Shown one piece after another: positions 7,576 through 19,359 of a stretch of DNA of 64,000 nt. The DNA is from Neisseriaceae bacterium TC5R-5. Its GTDB lineage: Bacteria > Pseudomonadota > Gammaproteobacteria > Burkholderiales > Chromobacteriaceae. Numbering within the stretch: the first letter of the stretch is position 1; every line of letters starts with the position of its first letter. The stretch lies in the NCBI GenBank assembly GCA_020830965.2, contig JACCFC020000010.1:1-64000 (forward strand). The letters are read 5' to 3'. The notes under the pieces were generated by a model. It was not told where the DNA came from. It did no database searches and saw only the letters and a list, made by a program, of their open reading frames with translations. Made by a program: the position numbers and the translations under genes.

Positions 7576-10500
7576 ATGACCACACACGCACTCCATTCGC
7601 TACAGCAACAACTGAGCCAACGCATTCTGCTGCTGGATGGCGGCATGGGTACCATGATTCAACGTCACTCCTTAGATGAAGCCGCTTACCGTGGCCAGCG
7701 CTTTGCCGATTGGCGACAAGATGTGAAGGGTAATAATGATTTGCTGGTGCTCACTCAGCCCGAGTTGATTGCCAATATCCATCAGGCCTACCTAGATGCA
7801 GGCGCCGACATTATCGAAACCAATACCTTCAACGCTACATCTATTGCGATGGCCGATTACGGCATGGAAAGCCTGGTATGGGAGATGAACCACGCGGCCG
7901 CCCAGTTGGTGAAGCAGCGCTGCGTCGCCATGACCGCCGCCAACCCGGCCAAGCCACGTTACTGCGCTGGCGTATTAGGGCCAACCAACCGCACCTGTAG
8001 CATCAGCCCAGATGTGAATGACCCAGGCTATCGTAATGTCAGCTTTGATCAGCTGGTCACCGCTTATACCGAAGCGATTGATGGCCTGGTCAGCGGCGGG
8101 GCCGATATCCTGATGGTGGAAACCATTTTTGACACGCTGAATGCCAAGGCAGCGGTATTCGCTATTCACAAATATTTTGATGAGCACCCGGCCACACCAC
8201 GGCTGCCCATCATGGTATCCGGTACCATTACCGACCAATCCGGCCGCACGCTCACCGGCCAGACCACCGAAGCGTTCTATAACAGCCTGTCACATGCCGA
8301 AGCGGTGTCGTATGGTTTGAACTGCGCGCTAGGCCCGGATTTATTACGTCCTTATGTCGAAGAAATGGCGCGGGTATCGGCCAGTTATGTATCGGTACAT
8401 GCCAATGCCGGTTTGCCGAATGCCTTTGGCGGCTATGATCTGGAACCCGCAACCATGGGTGAACATGTGGCGGAATGGGCACGCTCTGGTCTGATCAATA
8501 TTGTTGGCGGCTGTTGCGGTACCACGCCGGAACACATCGCCGCCATTGCCCAGGCTGTCGCTGGCGTCGCACCACGCGCTTTGCCACAGATTGATGCCAA
8601 GTGTCGCCTGTCCGGGCTGGAGCCGTTTAATATCGGCGACCACGATTTATTTGTGAATGTGGGTGAGCGGACCAATGTCACCGGCAGCCGCGCCTTTGCC
8701 AAGCTGATTCTGAACGGCGATTACGCCACCGCACTCGATGTGGCACGCCAGCAGGTGGAAAACGGCGCGCAGGTGATCGACATCAATATGGACGAGGGCA
8801 TGCTGGATGCGCTGGCCGCAATGGAGCGCTTCTTGAAGCTGATTGCCGCCGAACCCGATATTTCGCGGGTGCCCATCATGATCGACTCGTCCAAATGGGA
8901 AGTGATCGAAACCGGCTTGAAGTGCATCCAGGGCAAGGGGATTGTCAATTCGATTTCGATGAAGGAAGGCCGCGACAAGTTTATCGAGCAGGCACGATTG
9001 GTGCGGCGTTATGGCGCGGCCGTGATCGTAATGGCCTTTGATGAGCAGGGCCAGGCCGATACCTTCGCCCGCAAAACCGAAATCTGTGAGAAAAGCTATC
9101 GCATTCTGGTCGACGAGGTAGGTTTCCCGCCGGAAGACATTATCTTTGATCCGAATATTTTCGCCGTCGCCACCGGCATTGAAGAACACGCACGTTATGG
9201 CCTGGACTTTATTGAAGCGGTGGGCTGGATCAAACAACACCTGCCACATGCCAAGATTTCCGGTGGTGTCTCCAACGTCAGCTTTTCTTTCCGTGGCAAT
9301 AATAAGGTGCGCGAGGCAATTCACGCCGTATTTCTCTACCACGCCATCCAGCGCGGTATGAGCATGGGTATTGTCAATGCAGGCGCGCTGGAGGTGTACG
9401 ACCAGGTAGAGCCGAAGTTGCGCGAGCGCATTGAGGATGTGGTGCTGATGCGCACACCGAAAGATGGCGGCGATGCTACCGAGCATCTGATCAATCTGGC
9501 GGAGAAATTTAAAGGCGAAGCCAGCGGGGAGAGAAAAACCGAAGACCTAGCCTGGCGCGAGCTGCCGGTTGCCAAGCGCCTGGAGCATGCGCTGGTAAAA
9601 GGCATTACCACTTATATTGTCGAAGATACCGAAGAAGTCCGTTTGCAGTGCGAGCGCCCTATCCATGTGATTGAAGGCCCACTGATGGATGGCATGAATG
9701 TGGTGGGCGATTTGTTTGGTGCCGGCAAGATGTTTTTGCCGCAGGTGGTGAAATCGGCGCGGGTGATGAAGGCAGCGGTGGCCCATCTGGAGCCGTTTAT
9801 TGCCGAGGAGAAAATTCGGCTGGGTCTGGCCGATGCACCCGCCAAGGGCGTCATTATCATGGCAACGGTAAAGGGCGATGTGCACGATATCGGCAAGAAT
9901 ATTGTCGGGGTGGTGTTGCGCTGTAATAACTATCAGGTCATTGACTTAGGCGTGATGGTAGCCGCGCAGAAGATTCTGGATGCGGCCATCGAACACAAAG
10001 CAGACATCATCGGTCTATCTGGCCTGATTACCCCTAGCTTGGAAGAGATGAGCCACGTCGCCAAGGAAATGCAGCGTCAAGGCTTTACCCTGCCCCTGCT
10101 GATTGGCGGCGCGACCACGTCTAAAGTTCACACTGCCGTTAAAATTGCACCGCATTATCAGCACCCGGTGATTCATGTGCTGGATGCGAGCCGCGCGGTA
10201 GGCGTGTGTTCCAATCTGTTATCCGATACCTTGCTGGATGCTTTTGTTGTCGAAAATGCTGCCGAGCAACAGCGTGCGCGTGATGGTCATGCCAATAAGG
10301 CCAATCGTAAAGTGATCAGCCTGGCAACAGCACGTGCCAATAAAGAAGTGACCGACTGGACTAGCTACCAACCACCCGCGCCACAATGGCTGGGGGTACG
10401 CCGCTTCGAAAACTATTCACTGGCCGAAATTGCCAGCTATATCGACTGGACACCGTTCTTCCAAAGCTGGGAGCTGGCCGGACGTTACCCGCGCATTCTA

Positions 10501-11289
10501 GAAGATGAGATCGTCGGCGAATCAGCTCGCGCACTGTTTGCGGATGCGCAAGCTATGCTGCAGCAGATCATTGAGGAAAACTGGCTGTCGGCCAGTGCGG
10601 TGATTGGCCTGTTCCCAGCCGCCAGTATTAATGATGACGATATCCAGATTTTCCAGCCGGACAATCGTAGCATTGCGATGACCTGGGTGGGTCTGCGTCA
10701 GCAATTACCCAAGACAGCCGGTAAGGCCAATTGGGCGCTAGCCGATTACGTCGCCCCAGCCGACAGCGGGGTGCCCGACTATATCGGCGCTTTTGCCGTT
10801 ACCGCTGGCATCGGTATTGACGCGCACGTGCAGCGCTTTGAGGAAGCCAACGACGATTACTCGGCCATCCTGCTCAAAGCGCTGGCCGACCGATTGGCAG
10901 AAGCTTTTGCCGAATTGATGCACACCCGTGTGCGCCGCGAGTTCTGGGGCTATGCCATTGATGAAACGCTGGCCAATGAAGAGCTGATCGACGAGAAGTA
11001 TCAAGGCATCCGTCCAGCTCCCGGCTACCCGGCCTGCCCCGATCACACCGTCAAAACGGCACTGTTCGACTTGCTGGATGCCCCGGCCATCGGCATGACG
11101 CTAACCGAAAGCTACGCGATGTTGCCGACGGCGGCCGTCTCCGGCTTCTATCTGAGTCATCCGGCAGCGCGTTATTTTGGCGTCGGCAAAGTGGAGCGCG
11201 ATCAGGTGCAAAGCTATGCCGAGCGGCGCGGTGTCAGCTTGGAACAGGCGGAGCGCGACCTCGCCCCCAACCTGGCTTACGACGCCTGA
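7576..11289 (+). CDS. metH: Cobalamin-dependent methionine synthase
   Basis: Transfers the methyl group of methyltetrahydrofolate through cobalamin to homocysteine, in the cytoplasm. From the ATG at 7576 the protein has 1237 aa (E. coli 1227); the N-terminus then aligns as [17 protein letters not shown]. Upstream in-frame starts (7558, 7471) are less like the family; none has a good Shine-Dalgarno. The homocysteine domain ends with the zinc cysteines Cys313/Cys314 (GGCCGT), followed by the pterin-binding domain, the cobalamin module with DVHDIGKN (lower axial ligand His770) and the C-terminal reactivation domain ([21 protein letters not shown]). It is a single full-length gene and stands alone. 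Confidence 0.97.
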   Translation: MTTHALHSLQQQLSQRILLLDGGMGTMIQRHSLDEAAYRGQRFADWRQDVKGNNDLLVLTQPELIANIHQAYLDAGADIIETNTFNATSIAMADYGMESLVWEMNHAAAQLVKQRCVAMTAANPAKPRYCAGVLGPTNRTCSISPDVNDPGYRNVSFDQLVTAYTEAIDGLVSGGADILMVETIFDTLNAKAAVFAIHKYFDEHPATPRLPIMVSGTITDQSGRTLTGQTTEAFYNSLSHAEAVSYGLNCALGPDLLRPYVEEMARVSASYVSVHANAGLPNAFGGYDLEPATMGEHVAEWARSGLINIVGGCCGTTPEHIAAIAQAVAGVAPRALPQIDAKCRLSGLEPFNIGDHDLFVNVGERTNVTGSRAFAKLILNGDYATALDVARQQVENGAQVIDINMDEGMLDALAAMERFLKLIAAEPDISRVPIMIDSSKWEVIETGLKCIQGKGIVNSISMKEGRDKFIEQARLVRRYGAAVIVMAFDEQGQADTFARKTEICEKSYRILVDEVGFPPEDIIFDPNIFAVATGIEEHARYGLDFIEAVGWIKQHLPHAKISGGVSNVSFSFRGNNKVREAIHAVFLYHAIQRGMSMGIVNAGALEVYDQVEPKLRERIEDVVLMRTPKDGGDATEHLINLAEKFKGEASGERKTEDLAWRELPVAKRLEHALVKGITTYIVEDTEEVRLQCERPIHVIEGPLMDGMNVVGDLFGAGKMFLPQVVKSARVMKAAVAHLEPFIAEEKIRLGLADAPAKGVIIMATVKGDVHDIGKNIVGVVLRCNNYQVIDLGVMVAAQKILDAAIEHKADIIGLSGLITPSLEEMSHVAKEMQRQGFTLPLLIGGATTSKVHTAVKIAPHYQHPVIHVLDASRAVGVCSNLLSDTLLDAFVVENAAEQQRARDGHANKANRKVISLATARANKEVTDWTSYQPPAPQWLGVRRFENYSLAEIASYIDWTPFFQSWELAGRYPRILEDEIVGESARALFADAQAMLQQIIEENWLSASAVIGLFPAASINDDDIQIFQPDNRSIAMTWVGLRQQLPKTAGKANWALADYVAPADSGVPDYIGAFAVTAGIGIDAHVQRFEEANDDYSAILLKALADRLAEAFAELMHTRVRREFWGYAIDETLANEELIDEKYQGIRPAPGYPACPDHTVKTALFDLLDAPAIGMTLTESYAMLPTAAVSGFYLSHPAARYFGVGKVERDQVQSYAERRGVSLEQAERDLAPNLAYDA

Positions 11290-11549
11290 GCAGGTAGGCT
11301 AACGACTCCCATTCACACCTGACGACAAAGCCAGCGCTCAAAAATCAGGTGTAATGCTTGAGTCATCACTGCGATGGGGGAGCGGTAGCACGCCGCCTCC
11401 CCTGTCGATCAACTATCAGCCCGTAATGGCACAGTGTCTTCATACCTCCCCTCCCTGTCCTTTGACAAGTTTCTTGTTAATCAGCAGATAAAATGCCACT
11501 TAGTGGCTATAAATAAAGCTCCCCACTAATTAATGACAGGAGCTTGCCA
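11290..11549. other. Intergenic region between metH and the amine oxidase gene
   Basis: No gene is seen. A CACCTGA/TCAGGTG inverted repeat spans about 11328-11363 with a long loop. A -35-like TTGACA lies at 11462-11467, and a GCCACT-T-AGTGGC palindrome (11495-11507) lies between it and the start, which could be an operator. No convincing -10 box at the right spacing was found. Confidence 0.4.
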
Positions 11550-12842
11550 GTGGCACAAGCAGATAAACTGGATGTAATCATCGTAGGAGCTGGCGCTGCC
11601 GGTTTGTCGGCCGCGCTGGCGGCACAGCAGCATGGCCTGCGCTATCGGGTGCTGGAGGCGCAGGAACGCCTGGGCGGGCGCATTCATTCAGTTAAGCCGG
11701 ATGAGACATGGGTAGATTTAGGAGCGCAACTGGTTAACGGCGATATGTCGCAAGTGCTGGCGCTGGCGAAACTAGGACAGTTGCATCTGGCACCAGTGCC
11801 AAGCGGCGGAGCCAGTTATAGCCGACTGGCGGATGGCGCCTGCTATCGTGATTATCCACAAGAGCGACGTCACTGGCTGAGCGAGTTGAGCCAGCTTTCC
11901 GGCGAGATCCCTCCCGCCACGACCACCCCACCGGTATCACAGGCCGATTTGCTGGCCAGCCTGGGTTTACCCAGCGATTTGCAGCATATCGCCAAAAGTG
12001 TGCTCACCGAATTATCTGGCCAGCTACCACAAGTGCTGGATGGCATCGCCAGCGTCCGCGATGCACAAACCTTTTTATCGACACGCGGTGAGGCGGAATT
12101 TCAGTTCCGTGGCGGTTTTGGTGGCATCACCAGCACACTGGCCAATGCCTTGACCGGGCCAATACAGCTCAACGCTGCCGTGCACAGCATCCGGGTACAT
12201 CAGACTGGCGTAGAAGTACACAGCGATGGCGAAAGCTGGCAGGCGTCCACGGTATTGCTAACGGTACCACCGACAACGGCCAAGCATATCCAGTACCAGC
12301 TGGAACAGGCCGACCCACTATTGGATGAAGCTCTCAACTCTTTCATCGCTGGTGATCTGATTAAATTTACCCTTACTTATTCGCAGCCATTCTGGCGCTA
12401 TGCAGGCGCCAGCGGTCAGGCTTATTTTGCCTTGCCCTGTGGCTTGAACACCGTCGATGCCAGCCTGGATGATGGCAGCCCAGCAAGACTGGTCGCTTTC
12501 CTAGGGGGCCCCACTGCCCGCGAATGGGCCGCTTGGGATAAGACCACGCGCCAGCAAGCACTGCTGCGCGAACTGGCCACGATCTTTGGTGAGGAAGCGA
12601 TGCAGCCGCAAGCGATTTATGAGAGTGCCTGGATTGATCATCGCTGGTGTGGTGGTGCCTATAATTCACACGTTAAGCTGGGTGGTCTGGCCAATGCAGC
12701 AGATTATCTGAGCAACTACTCCAGCAGACTGGCCTTTGCCGGTGCCGATATCGCCCTGCAATATCGGGGCTATGTGGAAGGGGCATTGCGAAGTGGTGCT
12801 GATGCTATTCAGCGGCTTATCTCGCAGCATTACACTCCTTAA
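11550..12842 (+). CDS. Flavin-dependent amine oxidase (monoamine oxidase/PAO-like)
   Basis: FAD enzyme expected to oxidise an amine, substrate unknown. The N-terminus carries the dinucleotide-binding motif VIIVGAGAAGLSAALAA, then the family blocks LEAQERLGGRIHS and WVDLGAQ; the C-terminus has the second FAD contact FAGADIALQYRGYVEGALRSG. About 430 aa, a normal size. I chose GTG at 11550 because AGGAG lies 7 nt upstream; a TTG at 11544 would be too close to it. No signal peptide is seen. It stands alone between metH and a hairpin terminator. Confidence 0.85.
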   Translation: MAQADKLDVIIVGAGAAGLSAALAAQQHGLRYRVLEAQERLGGRIHSVKPDETWVDLGAQLVNGDMSQVLALAKLGQLHLAPVPSGGASYSRLADGACYRDYPQERRHWLSELSQLSGEIPPATTTPPVSQADLLASLGLPSDLQHIAKSVLTELSGQLPQVLDGIASVRDAQTFLSTRGEAEFQFRGGFGGITSTLANALTGPIQLNAAVHSIRVHQTGVEVHSDGESWQASTVLLTVPPTTAKHIQYQLEQADPLLDEALNSFIAGDLIKFTLTYSQPFWRYAGASGQAYFALPCGLNTVDASLDDGSPARLVAFLGGPTAREWAAWDKTTRQQALLRELATIFGEEAMQPQAIYESAWIDHRWCGGAYNSHVKLGGLANAADYLSNYSSRLAFAGADIALQYRGYVEGALRSGADAIQRLISQHYTP

Positions 12843-12852
12843 CATAGTCAAC

Positions 12853-12888
12853 CATAGCGCTAACACATTTTCTGCTGCGCTATGTTTT
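12853..12888 (+). terminator. Hairpin terminator after the amine oxidase gene
   Basis: CATAGCGC (12853-12860) pairs with GCGCTATG (12877-12884) over 8 bp, with a 16-nt loop, and is followed by TTTT. It starts 11 nt after the stop codon. Confidence 0.55.
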
Positions 12889-12942
12889 GCCGCTTGCCGG
12901 TACTAACCTAGGCTATCGGCGAAACAGGCTCACATCGCTTAG

Positions 12943-13031
12943 AACCGCTCCTGATCCAGCATTGCACCTCCTTACCGTAGCACTGCTACTATCTGGGTCG
13001 GCGTGTATGAGCTCAGGGGCTCTTCAAGCTA
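12943..13031. repeat. Interspersed intergenic repeat, copy A
   Basis: This stretch aligns by eye with 14144-14227: shared blocks include AACCGCT, TTGCACCTCCTTACCGTA versus TGTGCCTCCTTGCCGTA, TCTGGGTCGG versus TCTGCGTCGG, and GGCTCAGG versus GCTCAGG near the end. It is a diverged copy of an about 85-bp element. A short reading frame crossing it (12887-13090) has no ribosome-binding site and looks like chance. The rest of 12889-13194 holds nothing recognisable. Confidence 0.6.
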
Positions 13032-13194
13032 GTGACTCCTCTAGCTATATCACGGCACTCCATGCTGGAGTCGACGGCACCTCAATATAACCTATCGCCT
13101 TTTTAAAACTGTACATCAAGCATTAAAATCGGATGGGATACAGGGATGACCGACATCTGCTCCTGAAAAATGAGCTTCATGAGTCATACCATGC

Positions 13195-13220
13195 AAAACG
13201 GGCAGCCTAGTGGCTGCCCG
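13195..13220 (-). terminator. Rho-independent terminator of the outer-membrane protein gene
   Basis: On the minus strand a 9-bp perfect stem (13212-13220 with 13199-13207) with a 4-nt loop is followed by TTTT (13195-13198). It lies 69 nt beyond the stop codon at 13289. Confidence 0.8.
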
Positions 13221-13288
13221 CTCATACTGACCATCGCTAGAGCTGTGGCTAAACCACCTCCAAGCAGATTGGATTTAACGCGAGAAAA

Positions 13289-13984
13289 TTAAAAGTGGTA
13301 ACGGGCACCAAAATAAACTTCATGGTTCGCCAGACGTGCTTTCATCTTCTCATCACGCAAACCACGCGCATTATTAAAATTATTGTAACCACTTTCAATT
13401 TTGCCCATGTCTACATAACGGTAACCCAGATCCAGTGATACTTTTTTCACCGGGGAATAGCTGACCCCTGCCCCGATAGAGTAGGCCAGATTATTATCGG
13501 TATGGCTTTCATAGCCTCTGCTTGGATTACCTTGCCAGCCAGAAGACTTGACGGAAGCCCAACCTAAACCGGCAGACGCATACACCGCCACCTTGTCGTT
13601 GACGGGCAGATCATAATAGCCGTTAACCATCAGTCTCTGAGCATCCACTTTATGGTGATTCAGATTACCTCTAAATTGCCCAGCCACATCACTGGTATAT
13701 TCCTGCTCCCTGGGCAGGGTATATTCCAATTCAGCACGCCAGCCAGCAGCAAGCTGATAACCCAGCGCCAGGGAGCCATTGATAAAATTCTGCCGTTTGT
13801 CTTGCGGTAATACCGCACCAGCCGGACGCAAGGACTCATCCATATCATTAGCGTGTTGGAAAGTTTGTATCACCCGTACTGCGCCATATAAGCCAGCGTC
13901 CGGGCTTTGCGCCGCGCTGGCAAGCGGAGCGACGAATAATCCATAGGCCGCAACGATGGCGGATAATGTCATTTTTACTTGCAT
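13289..13984 (-). CDS. Small outer-membrane beta-barrel protein (opacity/OmpA-barrel type)
   Basis: 231 aa with a signal peptide (cleavage near ASAAQS, about residue 25) and alternating hydrophobic strands such as GSLALGYQLAAGWRAELEY, VAVYASAGLGWASV and VSLDLGYRYVDMG, ending in Phe (VYFGARYHF), which is the C-terminal signal for outer-membrane insertion. The pattern fits 8-stranded Opa/OmpA-like porins. AAGG lies about 9 nt before the ATG. It is transcribed alone with its own terminator, downstream of a two-component system on the same strand; a regulatory link is possible but not shown. Function beyond outer-membrane protein is not known. Confidence 0.8.
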   Translation of the reverse strand: MQVKMTLSAIVAAYGLFVAPLASAAQSPDAGLYGAVRVIQTFQHANDMDESLRPAGAVLPQDKRQNFINGSLALGYQLAAGWRAELEYTLPREQEYTSDVAGQFRGNLNHHKVDAQRLMVNGYYDLPVNDKVAVYASAGLGWASVKSSGWQGNPSRGYESHTDNNLAYSIGAGVSYSPVKKVSLDLGYRYVDMGKIESGYNNFNNARGLRDEKMKARLANHEVYFGARYHF

Positions 13985-14103
13985 AGTCGATACCTTATTC
14001 TTGTGAAATGGCCTGGCCTTTTACGGCAAAGCTTGAGCTAGTGATATTTAGGCATCTTAAGGGGCTGGCAGGCGCAACGGTAGGCGCTCGATTACGGTGC
14101 AGC

Positions 14104-14121
14104 TACCGTAGCACTACGGTA
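14104..14121. repeat. 18-bp palindrome TACCGTAG-CA-CTACGGTA
   Basis: Two perfect 8-bp arms around a 2-nt centre, located next to repeat copy B. Its left half resembles a block inside copy A (TACCGTAGCACTGCTACTA), so it may belong to the same repeat family. Confidence 0.65.
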
Positions 14122-14132
14122 TTGCATTAGGA

Positions 14133-14240
14133 GCCGCTAACAAAACCGCTGGTTCTGCGTTGTGCCTCCTTGCCGTACCACCAGTACTGTCTGCGTCGGT
14201 GCGCATCGGCTCAGGCGCGCTTCGAGGTTTTATTAGCAGC
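14133..14240. repeat. Interspersed intergenic repeat, copy B, flanked by inverted ends
   Basis: The element is bounded by GCCGCTAACAAAACC (14133-14147) and GGTTTTATTAGCAGC (14226-14240), which are inverted repeats matching at 13 of 15 positions. The interior aligns with copy A at 12943-13031. It ends immediately beside the stop codon of the response regulator, so it may double as a transcript end on the minus strand. Confidence 0.65.
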
Positions 14241-14241
14241 G

Positions 14242-14862
14242 CTAAGTGATTAAATTCAGATACTGGCGTATCAGTTGCGCTAAGGAGTCTACCGCCAGCT
14301 TGCTGAACACATTGGCACGGTAACTCTCCACTGTGCGTGGTGACAACTGTAATTCACGGGCAATTTCCTTATTGCTTAAGCCCCACATGATGCGCTCCAG
14401 CACTTCTCTCTCGCGTGTGGATAATTGCGCCAATCGCTGGCGAGCTTCTTGTGTTGCCCGCATTTTTTCACGGCGACTGATATGCTCGCGCACTGCCTTT
14501 TGCACCGTATCGATAAACAGGTCGTCATCCACCGGTTTTTGCAGAAATTCAGTTGCCCCGCCCTTAAATGCTAGCCGACACAAGTCAACATTGGCATGAC
14601 CGGTAAGCATGATCACCGGCAAGTCGCTATGGCGCCCCAGTTCAGCCAACACTTCCAGCCCACTCTGGCCGGGCATACGGATGTCCAGCACCACACAGCC
14701 TATCGTCTGCTGCACACTATCGGTCAAAAATGCCTGTGGCGTGCCATAACAGCGACTGCGCAAGCCGACACTTTTGAGTAATAAGGCCAGGCTGTCACGC
14801 ACTGCCTGATCATCATCCACAATCAGAATAAGTGGGGAAAGCAGGTCGTTAATAGAATTCAT
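14242..14862 (-). CDS. Response regulator, FixJ/LuxR type
   Basis: Two-component DNA-binding response regulator of 206 aa. The receiver domain has the acidic pocket LIVDDD, the phosphoacceptor Asp60 in VVLDIRMPG, Thr87 (LTGHAN) and Lys109 (QKP). The C-terminal LuxR-type helix-turn-helix reads LSTREREVLERI followed by LSNKEIARELQLSPRTVESYR. I chose ATG 14862, which overlaps the kinase stop codon as ATGA; a TTG at 14868 is less likely. It forms an operon with the kinase upstream. The organisation is that of FixJ/TtrR/DctR-like regulators; the signal and targets are unknown. Confidence 0.9.
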   Translation of the reverse strand: MNSINDLLSPLILIVDDDQAVRDSLALLLKSVGLRSRCYGTPQAFLTDSVQQTIGCVVLDIRMPGQSGLEVLAELGRHSDLPVIMLTGHANVDLCRLAFKGGATEFLQKPVDDDLFIDTVQKAVREHISRREKMRATQEARQRLAQLSTREREVLERIMWGLSNKEIARELQLSPRTVESYRANVFSKLAVDSLAQLIRQYLNLIT

Positions 14863-16298
14863 CGACAAGACCTGGCTAGTGGCAGGGTTAGCGTTGCCAT
14901 GGCACCACCCCCAGCGACATTTTCAATAGTCAGGCTGCCATTCAGTGAATGAGCCAGCGTTTCGCACAGCGATAAACCCAAACCCATCCCTTTCGCACGG
15001 GTGCTGAAAAATGGCTCAAACACTCTGGGCAGTACCTCTGCCGCCAGGCCTGGGCCATTATCCAGCACCGTAAAGCGGTAATACTCGCCTTCACATTGAC
15101 CGCGTAGCTGGATCACCCCGCCAATACCCTGGCTTTGAATGGCATCGCAGGCATTCTGCACTAGGTTATGCAGGATTTGCTCCAAAGCCACCCATTCTGC
15201 CCAAGGCGCATAACCCGGGCTCTGGTTCTGCCATTGCACACAGATATTTTGCTGTGCCAGCTCGGCCTGCCGCAAAAACAGCAGCATACGCAGCACGCTA
15301 TCGGGGTTAATCGCCTGCCGGTTACCGGCATGATTCTGCTCAACCAGTTGCCGCAAGCGGGCGATAATCGCCGCCGCACGTTTTGCCTGTTGGCTACTGG
15401 TACGCAGTGCCTGACGTACACTGTCTCTTTCCTCAACATCGTCCAGCAAACGTAGCGCCGCGCCGGTATTGGCCAGGATGGCCGTCAAGGGCTGATTTAA
15501 CTCATGTGCCAGGCCGGCCGCCATCTCACCCAAGGTACTGAGTCGCTCCAAGGCACTTAAGCGCTTACGCTCACCTTCACGCCGCTGCGCGACTCTGGTC
15601 TGCTGTACGCTGTCAATGCTCGCTATTAGCGCCGCGAGTAAGCCACTCCACAACAATATATATTGCCAAGGTAATTGTTTGCTGGTTAGGGTTTTTTGGC
15701 TATTCAACGTCAAAGCTTGCGTCGGGCTGGCTAGAGATTTGCTCAGTTGCAGGTGCCAACCGAGAGGCGGTGGTGCGGTTTGTCTGCTTAGTAGAGGGAT
15801 AGTCTGTCCATTGAGCTCAAGTTGGACATTGGCTAAAGATGCCGGCCAGTCCGCGCTTTGAAATAGCGCCTGGGTATTGATCAGCAAAGCCCAGCCATTC
15901 GGGCTTTGCAACCAGTAATGCTGTGCGCCGGCAAACTTCACTACCGCATGGCGCTGCTTTATGGCCTGCTGCCATAAGCCAGATGGCGGCGAGAGCCCCG
16001 CCTGACTGCCTTGCCAGTTTTGCTGCTGCCAATATCCAATAGCCAATAGCTGTGGCAATGATTCCTGCAAACTGAGCAAGAGCGCAGAAGGATTTTGCTC
16101 CACTCGCATCACCCCGAGCATAGCCAGTACGGTATCGTGCTGAGTTGTTTTCTGACTGAGCACACGCAGGGCAATACTGGTGTCCTGATAGAAGCGATCA
16201 TAAAGTTGATTAAACTGGTGCCAGCTCAGCCAGAAACCACCGACCAGACTGAGTAATAACCAAACAATCACACTGATGGGGCGATTAAGAATGAGCAT
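14859..16298 (-). CDS. Sensor histidine kinase partner of the FixJ-type regulator
   Basis: 479-aa membrane kinase. An N-terminal membrane helix (about 7-27) and a second one (about 211-229) bracket an extracytoplasmic sensor region that I do not recognise. The HisKA region contains the phosphorylated His265 in GEMAAGLAHELNQPLTAI, followed by the ATPase N box NLVQNACDAI, the G1 box DNGPGLA, the F box FEPFFST and the G2 box GMGLGLS. The C-terminal type is that of DctB/FixL-like kinases. Its stop overlaps the regulator start by 4 nt. No strong ribosome-binding site is seen before the ATG. Confidence 0.9.
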   Translation of the reverse strand: MLILNRPISVIVWLLLSLVGGFWLSWHQFNQLYDRFYQDTSIALRVLSQKTTQHDTVLAMLGVMRVEQNPSALLLSLQESLPQLLAIGYWQQQNWQGSQAGLSPPSGLWQQAIKQRHAVVKFAGAQHYWLQSPNGWALLINTQALFQSADWPASLANVQLELNGQTIPLLSRQTAPPPLGWHLQLSKSLASPTQALTLNSQKTLTSKQLPWQYILLWSGLLAALIASIDSVQQTRVAQRREGERKRLSALERLSTLGEMAAGLAHELNQPLTAILANTGAALRLLDDVEERDSVRQALRTSSQQAKRAAAIIARLRQLVEQNHAGNRQAINPDSVLRMLLFLRQAELAQQNICVQWQNQSPGYAPWAEWVALEQILHNLVQNACDAIQSQGIGGVIQLRGQCEGEYYRFTVLDNGPGLAAEVLPRVFEPFFSTRAKGMGLGLSLCETLAHSLNGSLTIENVAGGGAMATLTLPLARSCR

Positions 16299-16357
16299 AG
16301 CTTAAATTATCGCACGCTCTTCCGCCGCTGCCACCTCGTAGCATTACGGAGGCACAA

Positions 16358-17860
16358 CTAATCAGTATCGTCAGAATGAGGGGCCTGCTGCTGCGCCCTA
16401 TCACGCCGCCGTCGCCGTTTTGCCAAGTAAAGACTGAGCGCCTTTAACACAATCGCCCCGCCACTGATGAGCAACACAAAAGTTAATGGTGCCGCCACCA
16501 GCCAAGGGAAGAAGCCGATCAGACCAGCACACAGTAGCAGGCTCAGACCAATCGTCAGAAAAGCCGATGCTTCGCTGGCCTCGACGGTACGCGTTCCTCG
16601 TACCACTGCTCCCAAAGCATCTCCGATACGCGCCGCCTGCCGCGCCGCAGCACTGGCACTATTCAGTGCAGTAATACGCGGTGAGGGCAACATGCCGAGA
16701 AAATCGCGATGGCGGGGCTTAGTCAATACCGGACGGCGATGCTGGCGGCTCAGCACTACTTCGGTAGATTGCTCCAAGTCCAGTAAAAAGCGCGCTGCCA
16801 GTTTGTTCGCCAGTTCTTCGTCTTCAATGGCAACATCCAACTCGCGGTTGGCCAGCCAACTGGACAGATTGAGATTGGTGGAGCCTATCCGCGCCCAGCG
16901 ACCATCAGCCACCGCCGTCTTGGCGTGAATCATGGTGCCATTCCATTCAAACACCCGCACTCCCGCTTCCAGGAGTGGCCGATATTGGGTACGTGATACC
17001 GTGGCAATCCAGGCAATATCGCTGGAACGGGGTACCAGCAGGCGCACGTCTACCCCATCTTTTGCCGCCTGTTTCAGGGCCGTGAGATACATGCTAGTGC
17101 CCATAAAATAGGCATCGGTCAACCACAGGGTACGGCGGGCAAAGCTGGCTACCAGCAAATCCAGACGCATCATTTGCGCGGTAGAGGGGGTGGTGGCGAT
17201 CAGACGCGCCGCCACATCGCCGACTGGAGCCGGTGCCGCCGCCAGCCATTCTGCTGTCAGCGGTGTGCCACAATAGGCCCAGCTATCGGCAAACGCAGCC
17301 AAGGCTTCAACCACTAGCGGGCCACTTAAACGCAAACCGGTATCGCGCCAGGGCGCAATATGCTTGGCTGGTTCGCCCTCCCAGCTGCTGCTGATACACA
17401 GCCCAGCCACAAACAAGGTATGGCGATCCACAATAATCAGTTTGCGATGATTACGCCCGAGCAGGCTGATTCCACCGGTAAAAGTAGGGGGGTTATAAGC
17501 TCGCACCTGTGCCCCAGCGGCCAGCAGCGGCTTGAAAAAACCACTGAAATGGCCTTTCCAGCTTCCTAACCAATCGTAAAGCAGATAAACCGCTACCCCC
17601 GCCTGAGCACGCGCAATGAGTAGCTCACGAATACGGGTGCCGTAGCTGTCATTAGCAAAGATATACATCTCGATAAAGATGGATTCGCTACTGCCCGCTA
17701 TCGCCTGCTCCCAGGCGGGGAAATTTTCCTGGCTATCGTATAGCAGTTCTACCCGATTACCCGCCAGCAAAGGGGCACCGGCAGAGCGTGAAAATGCCTG
17801 ATCGGCCAGCAGACGTACAAAGTCGCCGCCGCTATTGAGACTACTGACAGGAGTAGGCAT
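16358..17860 (-). CDS. Phospholipase D-family protein, cardiolipin synthase (ClsB-like)
   Basis: About 500 aa with two HKD motifs: NHRKLIIVD (His, Lys and Asp near residues 140-147) and MIHAKTAVAD (near 313-321), each followed by the usual Gly-Ser/Asn region (RIGSTNLN after the second). The family makes cardiolipin or transfers phosphatidyl groups. The last about 80 residues contain two hydrophobic helices and a basic tail, so it is probably membrane anchored at its C-terminus. I chose the ATG at 17860; a GTG two codons upstream is possible. It begins 19 nt after gltD on the same strand, so co-transcription is likely although a functional link is not evident. Confidence 0.85.
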   Translation of the reverse strand: MPTPVSSLNSGGDFVRLLADQAFSRSAGAPLLAGNRVELLYDSQENFPAWEQAIAGSSESIFIEMYIFANDSYGTRIRELLIARAQAGVAVYLLYDWLGSWKGHFSGFFKPLLAAGAQVRAYNPPTFTGGISLLGRNHRKLIIVDRHTLFVAGLCISSSWEGEPAKHIAPWRDTGLRLSGPLVVEALAAFADSWAYCGTPLTAEWLAAAPAPVGDVAARLIATTPSTAQMMRLDLLVASFARRTLWLTDAYFMGTSMYLTALKQAAKDGVDVRLLVPRSSDIAWIATVSRTQYRPLLEAGVRVFEWNGTMIHAKTAVADGRWARIGSTNLNLSSWLANRELDVAIEDEELANKLAARFLLDLEQSTEVVLSRQHRRPVLTKPRHRDFLGMLPSPRITALNSASAAARQAARIGDALGAVVRGTRTVEASEASAFLTIGLSLLLCAGLIGFFPWLVAAPLTFVLLISGGAIVLKALSLYLAKRRRRRDRAQQQAPHSDDTD

Positions 17861-17879
17861 TGTCACGATCTAGCCACGT

Positions 17880-19304
<1,425 letters not shown>

Positions 19305-19359
19305 TCAGGAAATGGGGAAATCAGAGAATGTCACCTCTAATAGCGCCCAACAAATTCGC

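Noticed and set aside
11544-11549. TTG start for the amine oxidase
   Set aside because: Only 1 nt after the Shine-Dalgarno; GTG at 11550 has proper 7-nt spacing.
12887-13090. 67-codon open frame on the plus strand
   Set aside because: It runs through an intergenic repeat, has no ribosome-binding site and lacks protein-like character.
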